DNA of 44,000 nt from Apostichopus japonicus (lineage: Eukaryota; Echinodermata; Holothuroidea; Aspidochirotida; Stichopodidae): the NCBI RefSeq assembly GCF_037975245.1, contig NC_092581.1, positions 14,723,303 through 14,767,302 on the forward strand. The letters are read 5' to 3'. The notes beneath the pieces were generated by a model. The model was not told the DNA's origin. It searched no databases and saw only the letters and a list, made by a program, of their open reading frames with translations. How positions within the stretch are numbered: position 1 is the stretch's first letter; each line of letters starts with the position of its first letter. This document shows, piece after piece, positions 37,201 to 43,682 of this stretch. The translations under genes were made by a program, and so were the position numbers.

Positions 37201-40200
37201 CACTCAATCATTTTATTTAAATCATTCAAGTACGAATATACCGATATTTATTTTGTTAAATGTATATGTAGAAATTTTCACAATAACTAGGCAGCAGTAC
37301 AATAAATAGCTATTATAACAGTATTTCGACTGTGAATTAATATTTCGATTCATTCAGATTTCATTCCGTTACTAATTATACTCTAATTGTAGATCAAACG
37401 ACCGATGTCACAACGGTAGTAACGACACCGGTGGTAACTACAACAGACAGTACAACCGCTGAGACTACACAAACATCGACCACTGTTCCGACTACAACTG
37501 ATGAGGTTACAACTCCTGGTCGAACAACTTCCGTCACTACAGGTGTGAAGCTAATATCTTTGAAGTCATTCAATGCATTTTATTTAATTCATTCAAGTAC
37601 GAAGTTACGAGGAAATTATTTTGTTAAATGCATATCCGGAAATTTTCACAATAACTAGAAAGCGATAAAATAATTAGCTTATACTGTATTTCGACTGTGA
37701 ATTAATATTTCGATTCATTCAGATTTCATTCCGTAAATAATTATACTCTAATTATAGATCAAACGACCGATGTCACAACGGTAGTAACGACACCGGTGGT
37801 AACTACAACAGACAGTACAACCGCTGAGACTACACAAACATCGACCACTGTTCCGACTACCACTGATGAGGTTACAACTCCTGGTCGAACAACTTCCGTC
37901 ACTACAGGTGTGTAACTAATATCTTTGTAGTATTTCAACTCATTCAATTTAAGGAAGTTAAGAACAAATACAATGTTGAATTAATTGATAGCTTATTAAT
38001 ATCATATCTTTAAGATGGTTTGTTTTTGAAATATACACCGGTTATTGTTTTCATGTTTTTTTTTTAAACTACAGATAAAACAACTGTTAATACCACTCCA
38101 ACTGTAACGTATTCAACAAGCGAGACGTCTACCCAGCACACAACTGATGTACCTTCGAGTACTGTATCAACTTCAACGTATACTACTGACGTTACAACGG
38201 ACCAAACTACTCCGACCTATTATGTTACAACATGTTAGTATGAGCTTATTCTTTTTTGTCTTTTCCTGACCCTTTCCCTTTCGTTTCTAAAGCTTATCAT
38301 ATGTTATCTTTAGAAGTTGACAATAAATTGGCCAGATTCAGCGCAGAAACTGAACACCCCTCTCGGTGTCACAGTCTTGTTGAGTCGAGTAAATGACTTG
38401 GACTCGCCCCAGACTCGGGTCTCACTTTCTTGAATTGTAACTAAACTTGTCTTAACTTGCATATATATATGAATCGTTTCTTGATTTTACTTGGCGAAAA
38501 AACCAAAAGACCAGTGACTGGACTTCAATATAAACGACTTGTCGATATTACCAGAGCTATCAATTTTTTAATAAGAAAAGGAAAGAAATACTATGCTCAA
38601 CCGAAACCAACAGTCAATTTGTTTTGTTCACAACATAATCAACAATTCACTTACAAAAGGAAGTGTATGCTGTTATTGCGCAAGCGGTTCAAAGTGTATC
38701 AGTTTGTCTGCGCCGTTTTTAGCATATTCTGGTATGTAATTTAAATTGAACAACAACGGCATAGATATACTTAATAAAATGTGAGGGTGGTGGAGTGTGA
38801 TACAATGTAGTCATAAACAAAATGACGATGAGAAAAGGAAATTATGCAGAGTATTATATTGCATATTTATTATTTTAATGTAACCGTATATCATAGTTAG
38901 TTGCCCGAGTATGTTGACTGCTTTGGTATACGCTATATCACTTACTTTTAGCATACACTTCAGTGGTTCAATTAATTATACCTTATTTAATGGGACATGA
39001 CATATGCAGAGTGTTATAACAGCTCTGTGCTAATATTTGTACTGATTTATGCATGTTATGCATGGTAATGATGGTAGTTTACAGTTGCTCTGTTGAATAC
39101 TTCAAGGCGATGATTTTCGATTGGCGTACATCTACAGTATCATAAATAAGTTGTTCTAATATTTGACTTGAGTCTTGACTTGTCTTGCGATAAATTCAAA
39201 TGACTTGTGGCTTGACTTGACAAAAAATTAAGTCGGTTACACCACTTTCATATAGCTTAGATAAAGTAACGATAGAGTGAAGTTTCACGAAGCTTTACTG
39301 TCGAACATAGTATAACATAATCGGGTCGCCAAAGCTAAAACTCAACTCGAAAATCACAAGCTGGAAAGCGTAGTTATCGAGACCCCCAACCCCTCCCCAA
39401 AATGTTTGTCTTGCTTTTCTCTCCCAAAAATAAATGATGTTGGTCCGTCAAATATATGACGAGTGCTGAAACTAGCTATTTTCTCTCACATTTGGGCTAC
39501 AACCCAATTTTGAGGCGTTCGGTGAGGGTTAAGGTACATAGGCGTAGGAGGCGGGTGCTGGGGTGACTGCAGCCCCCAACCAATTGTTTTTGTGAAAATT
39601 CGGGCAATATACTGAGAATTTTTCGGGCACCTACTGAAAGAAAAATAAATTGCAATGTGTTTTTCAATAGTTAAACCGATATTATTATTATCGTTATTAT
39701 TGTAACGACTTCCTCAATAATTATAACCAATATGGAAGGGTAATAACACAGTCAATGATTGTATGTTATTTTGGCATCCGATGTTATAATCGATGCATGC
39801 CTAAACGATATGCACATTAATATGTTGAACGCGCGCTCCGCGGGAAAATTTTGGTTATATTTTCCGGGCAAGTCGTTACAGCCCACCAAATCAAATTGGG
39901 CTCGTACACCTATTTTAAGGTATTCTTAGCACCAAGTCCTGCGTTATGCTCGGAAGGAAGAAATGTGATTTACAAAATTATTTTCAAAATCTGTGGAAAA
40001 GGAGTGATAATTACTGCTTCCATGACTCCCTCCACTTTGGTAACCCTGCTCTCCCAGCCAAATTATATTTATTAGATGAGAAATACCTAGCTATGCCTAG
40101 GAGACACACTGTCAGCCAAATCGTGACAGAAATGACTCCTTACGCGGAGTACGTCAACTTCTATTCCCTATAATCACTTAGTCGACTCTCTGAATTGCCC

Positions 40201-43200
40201 ATCTAAGACACCCGACTCTTCTGAAGACGAAGAACTTGACTCTGCGCTAAGACTATGAACAGTTTTCGTTTGTCAATCAACACATTTGACTCCTTTATGT
40301 TGTAATACGACGCTTTACCTGCAACTGGACTCGTACAAGATGAGGAATACCCATGTGACTCTTATAAAAGAGTAAAGTGACACTACGATACTATACTCAG
40401 CTGACTCTATGGGTCAGGATATCATTGACTCTTTTATGGGTGTCACTGCACGGACAGAACATGGACTCTCATAAAAGAGTCAGCTTGACTCACCTTTTGC
40501 TGACAGGGCACTTATCCCCCCACCAAGAAGTAACCATACAGATTGAGGCCATAATTAACGTAGCATATCGAGAACGTACATTGTCTGTACATTTTTAAAC
40601 ATCTTGGGCTGACCTGTGTGCTCGACACATGCGCCAAAGGGTTCTTATATGCAAAGGAAAATAATGCTTGCATTTTAAAGTATTTCACAACATTTACATC
40701 GTTATACACATAAAGAGTTAAGCAAGATGCAACAGTACGAAACGTGATTTCTTCATTGGCAGATTCACGGCTACACTTTCTAGGGTCCTTGACTCTGTGT
40801 ACTGGACCCCGACGGTTCCTTGTAGTTATAGTTACTTTTCGGTAGAGAACATTTATTGATGTCATATTTTCTTTTAGATCAAACAACGCATCTTGTGACA
40901 CCAACTAGATCAACCTTCTATACCGTCACTGACTATACAGAGTTATGTGTTTGTACAACTATGCCGATGGAAGCTACCGTGGTTGTTACTCCCTCGGCTG
41001 CAGGTTTGTTTTGAAGCAAAATTTGCAATATTAAACTTGCATTACATTTGTGGGATTTATGATAGGAGTGTGGGGAAATTGTGGACGTTATGCGAAGTCA
41101 TTTCAAATAAATTTAAGAAGTGTTCAGTTTTGTCTTCCTTTTATCGTTTTTTTTTTCTAATAATACTGTTTGTGCTGATTATCTTTCCAAGTTCAAACAA
41201 TTTAAGTCAAATGCAAGTAAATTTACCTTAATACGAAATAAGGATAGAAAATATCAATTATTAATCTGGACACTTGCACACGTTGAAAAGTGTCACTTGC
41301 ATTTGAACAGAACAATGTTGCCAAAAAAATTGTCGCCTTATTTGTAGAAATTTTGTTGCAAATTGAACTTTCTACGTTGTCATTAAACAACTTAGAACTA
41401 CCGTGCGAACGGCCAGATATTTCCTCTGATGAGAACCTAAGCATAACACCCGACGAAACTTCCTACTTACCCGGTTCCACGATTGCTTATAACTGCCAAC
41501 AGGGATACCAGCTCATTGGAAACCATTCAGCTACTTGTAAAGATGGATGTTTTCAACCACCTGATATTCCCAACTGTCAAGGTTAAACTTTTTTTCTGTG
41601 TATGAAAACTTTCTGTTAATTGAAACTAAGTTTGTTCAAGATCCGTAATATCAAATATAGGTTGATCAGTGATTATGTATACACTGATAAGTAAACTACT
41701 TGGCTGTATTTATGAACGTTGAAGAATCTGAAAGTGTATGGGATAAATAAATGTCTTCATATTTTTCATAAATATGCAAGGATGTTGTACTGCTGGTAAG
41801 AAAGTCAACAAATTATATAGATTGAGATTTCCTGCTTTAACTGCAAAGTATCTTGTAACTTGTAATACGCAAACTATGGCTGCAGTCTTGAGTGCGGACA
41901 TGGACTCGAGTCCAGATTTCATTCTATTTTCTTGGGAATTTTGAAATGGACTCTGGCTCGAGTTGGCCTCCGCCAATATTTCAGATGCCCTAGATTGTAT
42001 TATGATACATTTGTTACATCAAATTATCAAGCAACTAAAGATAAATGGTTGTTGCTGCAAGATATTGGCTGGACAGAAAACCAAAATGGTGACCTTAGAC
42101 AGACTTGATATAGAGATGTAATGTAGATGCAGATGATATTTCCTTTACATAGCAAGAAAATAATTAAGTCATACCTTTTATTTAACTTCAAAACAGAACA
42201 AAACAAGACTGTTAGCAAATTGCTCATCCACTAAAGAGCATGTGTAAGAGAATGTGTAAAAGTGAGAGGGCCTGACGTTTTGATCCTAGCAGGATCTGCT
42301 TCAGAGGCTAGGATCGAAACGTCAGGCCCTCTTACTTTTACACATTCTATTTAAGTTAGCCAAATTCTCAGACTTTGTAGAAATACTATACGCTTTAAAT
42401 TTTCGGTGTGATTATTAATGAGCTTCACCGGTATGACATAACCGGAGCAACATATTACATTCCAACACAGTTGCTGCTCTTAGTTTGGTATGACAAAACC
42501 GGAGCAACATATTACCTTCTAACACAGTTACTTCCCTTAGTGTGTTCTTGCCTGTCTTCCTGTTTGTGACTGGCTTTGTCCTTATCGTCTTCTTAAATAT
42601 TTTTTTAATTTATTAATTAAGATTCTGTTACCATCCCTAATCCTCTAATGATTGATTGAAACTAAGCAATTTCTGCTAACAGGTTATCCTATTATTTGTA
42701 ATATGGCGGATACACACTTCCTCGTACTTAATTTATACAGGTAAACTTCAAGCAATAAATCATATGACTGCTCTGATTTAAATCTATTTGTTTTGATTAC
42801 AGTACAGTGTAGAAACCCAAGCTTAGAGGACAATGAAGTTGAACTTGTGCCCTTCAAAGCTTTTTATAACAATGGATCCTCTATATTCTTCTCATGTCCC
42901 ATGGATTTTGAGCTCAGCGGACCAGAATCAGCTTTATGTGTTGAAGGACAGTTTGATCTACCACAACAACCAACTTGCAAAGGTATACATATAACAAATT
43001 ATTTGCGCTAAACAGCTATGTCCGTTTTTATGTTTTCTATTGTTATGTTTTAAGCTGACAACTTTTCAGCCTAGTCATACACTTATACGTTTACAGCTTA
43101 TATATAAATAGTATTAAAAGGATGATCAGAAACCTCTAGAGGGTTGTACGATTTAACGAGATGTATCTGTGCCTCTGTATAGAGAACGTTTTCATCATAA

Positions 43201-43682
43201 TATGTGGACTACAACAAATAAATTTATCATATTTACGAAGATGAATAATTATAAACACTTTTTGAGCAAAATTGAAAAGAGTTTAATCTATAACCTTTCA
43301 TGTTTTGATCCTCGCAATTACCAATACTATCAGTGATGAAAATATAAATTTCTTAAAAAGATCACAAGTTTGATTTATAAAAACTTACAACTATGACGTA
43401 AGACGTACAGGAAATACTCCACACGGGTGGTGTCATTAATGTAAAGGAATACACATTAAACATGACGTCTTGACTGATATTTTCCTATCATAACTACAGG
43501 TTTGTCATGCCCAATACCACTTGTGACAGATGAAACTATTGAAGTTACGCCAAACCAGACTGAATATACTGATGGTGACATCATTAGTTTCAACTGCAGT
43601 AATGAAAACGATATTCTGGTTGGAAGTGAAGAAGCAGAGTGCAATCAAGGATACTTCGACGTCCCAGTAGATCTATCATGCG
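14306..43682 (+). CDS. Giant secreted Sushi/mucin-like gene, 60 visible exons, open at 3' end
   Basis: Gene model assembled by eye from exons that share GT..AG borders and phase-1 junctions: signal peptide (14306-14387), Sushi-like (16094-16327, 16569-16754, 18462-18626), Cys-x-Cys/Thr-rich (19363-19602), fifty 150-bp Thr-rich exons (19755-37907), diverged Thr-rich (38075-38233), Cys-x-Cys (40878-41003), then Sushi (41396-41581, 42803-42982, 43500-43682). Their summed length is 9,241 nt, about 3,080 residues, and the reading frame stays open across every junction. The last donor at 43683 shows that the gene continues outside the window. Likely role (inference): an extracellular, heavily O-glycosylated rod with Sushi binding heads, such as a mucus, cuticle, adhesive or immune-surface protein. 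I recognise the domain families but not the gene. Exons hidden in long introns may be missing, and the repeat count depends on correct assembly. Confidence 0.82.
14388..16093 (+). other. Intron 1 (1.7 kb), holds a TIR-element copy
   Basis: AT-rich noncoding sequence between the signal-peptide exon and the first Cys-rich exon. It contains one copy of a dispersed repeat (14788-15131) and a C-run near 15101-15111. No other supported feature. Confidence 0.6.
14788..15131 (+). repeat. Dispersed repeat copy 1 (TIR-type, intron 1)
   Basis: About 340 bp that match 39569-39907 in the same orientation over nearly the whole length, with point changes and small indels. Shared landmarks are AAAATTCGGGCAATAT, TTTTTCGGGCACCTACTGAA, the ATTATTATTATC tract, GCACATTAA-ATGTTGAACGCGCG and TTTTCGGGCAAGTCG. 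The right edge GGCTCCTACG resembles the inverted left edge CGTAGGAG of the other copy, which suggests a nonautonomous DNA element (MITE-like). The left edge is worn here. No coding capacity. Confidence 0.7.
16094..16327 (+). CDS. Exon 2: 8-Cys, Sushi-like domain
   Basis: 78 codons in phase 1-1, acceptor TTCTTACAG, donor G|GTGAGT. Eight cysteines: AC at the start, TQC, VTC, PPC, VDCNC, YWC, and LQCK at the end. The tail (GATYWCNETGDWDG...LQC) is the usual C-terminal part of a Sushi/CCP module (Cys, Gly-x-Trp, Cys). The extra cysteines and the PCYGHGS insert in the middle are not standard, so this is either an atypical Sushi or a Sushi half joined to another small Cys-rich fold. As the first domain after the signal peptide it would form the N-terminal head. 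Confidence 0.75.
16569..16754 (+). CDS. Exon 3: canonical Sushi/CCP domain
   Basis: 62 codons in phase 1-1, acceptor ACAATGTAG, donor A|GTAAGC. The pattern is textbook Sushi (complement control protein): DPC at the start, a DGEYVQYSC second Cys, a PSVQC third Cys, GVWGD with the conserved Trp, and FECK with the fourth Cys. One domain per symmetric exon is the usual layout for this family, which mediates extracellular protein binding in complement regulators, selectins and adhesion proteins. This is the best-conserved Sushi in the window. Confidence 0.88.
16755..18461 (+). other. Intron 3 (1.7 kb), no supported feature
   Basis: Noncoding, AT-rich. Open frames near 16689-16989 and 17723-17971 have no Cys pattern, no matching splice borders and no family I recognise. 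An apparent acceptor near 16918 leads to an early in-frame stop. Confidence 0.6.
18462..18626 (+). CDS. Exon 4: Sushi/CCP domain lacking Trp
   Basis: 55 codons in phase 1-1, acceptor CCTCCTTTCAG, donor G|GTGAGA. The four Sushi cysteines are present (KDC, SIRC, VEC, SC), with the usual SGYVFNG hydrophobic start and NDGTFVSIRCEKG centre. The Gly-x-Trp before the last Cys is replaced by NGKIT, so the core Trp is missing. It joins exon 3 with codon A|AG (Lys). The domain is slightly shorter than the normal 58-62 residues. Confidence 0.82.
18627..19362 (+). other. Intron 4 with (TA)n tract
   Basis: 736 bp of noncoding sequence. It ends with a (TA)n run of about 45 bp (roughly 19243-19287) followed by TATATGTATTATATATGTATAG, then a good pyrimidine tract (TTTCCTCTATTTTTCTTGCAG). 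Confidence 0.65.
19363..19602 (+). CDS. Exon 5: Cys-x-Cys module plus Thr/Ser-rich stalk
   Basis: 80 codons in phase 1-1 with strong borders (TTCTTGCAG acceptor, G|GTAGGT donor). The first third is ordinary sequence (DVVLGETPSAFNNDD...), followed by MTTCICLTTPVPP with a Cys-x-Cys pair. The rest is Thr/Ser-rich (STIGITSETLSTIATH and so on), like a mucin stalk. A similar Cys-x-Cys-Thr-Thr piece recurs in the exon at 40878-41003, on the other side of the repeat array. The exon therefore seems to be the linker between the Sushi head and the Thr rod. The paired cysteines could form disulfides between chains (inference). Confidence 0.82.
19755..37907 (+). repeat. Tandem array: 50 exon-intron units of 365-369 bp
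   Basis: Fifty head-to-tail units, each a 150-bp exon plus a 215-219-bp intron. Exon starts (every exon is exactly 150 bp): 19755, 20121, 20489, 20857, 21225, 21591, 21959, 22327, 22695, 23061, 23428, 23796, 24164, 24532, 24900, 25267, 25635, 26003, 26371, 26738, 27106, 27472, 27840, 28208, 28576, 28944, 29312, 29679, 30047, 30415, 30783, 31150, 31518, 31884, 32251, 32618, 32986, 33352, 33718, 34084, 34453, 34821, 35187, 35555, 35922, 36290, 36659, 37027, 37393, 37758. Exons and the last ~100 bp of each intron are almost invariant. The first ~110 bp of the introns falls into a few classes (GAAGTTACGGG, GAATATACCGATA, GAATATACT, GTACAAAATTACGGG). Copy 1 has its own 5' exon start and acceptor, and copies 49 and 50 have diverged introns, so the array edges are visible. 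Unequal crossing-over and gene conversion are the likely cause. Confidence 0.95.
19755..37907 (+). CDS. Exons 6-55: fifty 50-residue Thr-rich mucin-like repeats
   Basis: Each exon starts with AT and ends with G, so junctions give GAT (Asp). The repeat begins DQTTDVTTVVTTPVV, continues TTTDSTTAETTQTSTT, then V/D-P/L-TTTDEVTT and ends PGRTTSVTT. Per repeat: 25 Thr, 3 Ser, 6 acidic residues, one Arg, and no Cys, Lys or aromatic. Thr occurs as 11 doublets or triplets spaced 4-5 residues apart. No exon contains a stop. Coding variants: residues 32-33 are DL in copies 4, 39, 44, 47, 48 and VL in copies 2, 5, 6, 9, 40, 43, 46 (the rest VP); Glu38 to Gly in copies 20, 21, 28, 32, 33; Arg44 to Leu in 20, 21, 33, 37; Pro42 to Ser in 26 and 30; Thr46 to Asn in 25; Val9 to Glu in 7; Val39 to Ile in 35. 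Copy 1 begins EGTTDITTEA. Role by composition: a dense O-glycan rod. Confidence 0.9.
38075..38233 (+). CDS. Exon 56: diverged Thr-rich repeat
   Basis: 53 codons in phase 1-1, acceptor AAACTACAG, donor T|GTTAGT. Thr/Ser-rich with Tyr (DKTTVNTTPTVTYSTSETS at the start, STYTTDVTTDQTTPTYYVTT at the end). The block DVTTDQTTPTYYVTT echoes the array unit start DQTTDVTTVVTTPVVTT, so this looks like an old, un-homogenised relative just outside the array. Unlike the array units it has three Tyr and a His. Read through the donor, the frame stops at once (TGT TAG), as also happens in the array units. Confidence 0.8.
39537..39914 (+). repeat. Dispersed repeat copy 2 with terminal inverted repeats
   Basis: Matches the intron-1 copy at 14788-15131. 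Here both ends can be seen: CATAGGCGTAGGAG at the left and, inverted, GGCTCGTACACCTAT at the right, which pair imperfectly. Length about 380 bp with no open frame of note. Best read as a MITE-type or other nonautonomous DNA transposon. I could not define a target-site duplication. Confidence 0.62.
40020..40500 (+). repeat. GACTC-rich cluster
   Basis: GACTC occurs about a dozen times in some 480 bp, mostly as TGACTC or GACTCT, spaced roughly 20-60 bp. It includes the palindromic ACTCTTATAAAAGAGT near 40359 and GACTCTCATAAAAGAGTC near 40463. Either a worn tandem repeat or a group of AP-1-like half sites. Function not shown. Confidence 0.5.
40878..41003 (+). CDS. Exon 57: second Cys-x-Cys module
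   Basis: 42 codons in phase 1-1, acceptor TTTTCTTTTAG, donor G|GTTTGT. It joins exon 56 with codon T|AT (Tyr). It starts QTTHLVTPTRST, then YTELCVCTTMPMEA, and ends in a Val/Thr/Ala stretch. The CVCTT-x-P piece matches CICLTTPVP of exon 5, so the array is bracketed by a related Cys pair on each side. Donor +4 and +6 fit consensus only partly, but the phase and the clean pyrimidine tract support the exon. Confidence 0.75.
41396..41581 (+). CDS. Exon 58: Sushi/CCP domain, Trp replaced
   Basis: 62 codons in phase 1-1. Sushi pattern: ELPC, a PGSTIAYNC second Cys preceded by a TPDETSYLPG strand, NHSATC, a DGC extra Cys, and IPNC. The Gly-x-Trp position reads GCF, so the Trp is lost and a fifth Cys gained. 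Donor G|GTTAAA is weak. Two acceptors keep the frame: CAACTTAG before 41396 (chosen because other Sushi exons start two or three codons before the first Cys) and TATTTGTAG before 41348, which would add 16 residues. Confidence 0.78.
42249..42348. repeat. Long hairpin, 42-bp arms
   Basis: Left arm 42249-42290 and right arm 42307-42348 are reverse complements apart from two differences (GTGAG/GTAAG and TTTTGATC/TTTCGATC), with a 16-nt loop. The arms carry GGGCCTGACGTTT and GATCCTAGC. Both mismatches would be G-U pairs in RNA. Probably a small foldback element or the palindromic end of a transposon. No coding content. Confidence 0.85.
42430..42543. repeat. 57-bp tandem repeat, two copies
   Basis: GGTATGACATAACCGGAGCA starts at 42430 and GGTATGACAAAACCGGAGCA at 42487. 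Both continue with ACATATTAC and AACACAGTT. Period 57 bp, about 85 per cent identical by eye. Confidence 0.8.
42803..42982 (+). CDS. Exon 59: Sushi/CCP domain, Phe in place of Trp
   Basis: 60 codons in phase 1-1, acceptor TTTTGATTACAG, donor G|GTATAC. Cysteines: VQC, FFSC, ALC, PTC. The segment GSSIFFSCPMDFELSGPESA is typical of the middle of a Sushi. The usual Gly-x-Trp is GQF, followed by DLPQQPTCK. It joins the previous exon with codon G|TA (Val). Confidence 0.85.
42983..43499 (+). other. Intron, no supported feature
   Basis: 517 bp, AT-rich, between the last two Sushi exons. Nothing further seen. Confidence 0.6.
43500..43682 (+). CDS. Exon 60: Sushi/CCP domain; gene continues beyond window
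   Basis: 61 codons in phase 1-1, acceptor ATAACTACAG, strong donor G|GTAAGC. Cysteines: LSC, SFNC, AEC, LSC. It has the common NQTEYTDGDIISFNC middle and one N-glycosylation site there (NQT). The Trp position is again Phe (QGYFDVP). This is the last exon in the window. The open donor means at least one more exon lies to the right. Confidence 0.85.

Larger units (their letters stand above)
38234..40877 (+). other. Long intron (2.6 kb) with repeats
   Basis: Noncoding. It contains GACTCG/GACTTG-rich patches (about 38377-38460 and 39160-39235), the second TIR-element copy (39537-39914) and a cluster of GACTC words (about 40020-40500). A 95-codon open frame at 38457-38744 is basic, matches nothing I recognise and lacks fitting splice borders, so I do not call it a gene. 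Confidence 0.6.
41582..42802 (+). other. Intron (1.2 kb) with hairpin and short tandem repeat
   Basis: Noncoding. Holds a long inverted repeat (42249-42348), a two-copy 57-bp tandem repeat (42430-42543) and a GACTCGAG-containing patch (about 41893-41965). Confidence 0.6.

Noticed and set aside
19755-37907. CRISPR-like regular array
   Set aside because: Units are 365-369 bp and the parts between exons are near-identical introns, not unique spacers. The sequence is clearly animal coding DNA.
19681-37947. Antisense open frames in the array (GVVTSSVVVGTVVDVC...)
   Set aside because: Hydrophobic-looking shadows of the Thr-rich exons on the other strand, without splice or start support.
38457-38744. 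95-codon open frame in the long intron
   Set aside because: Basic, low-information sequence with no family match that I recognise and no splice borders in phase 1.
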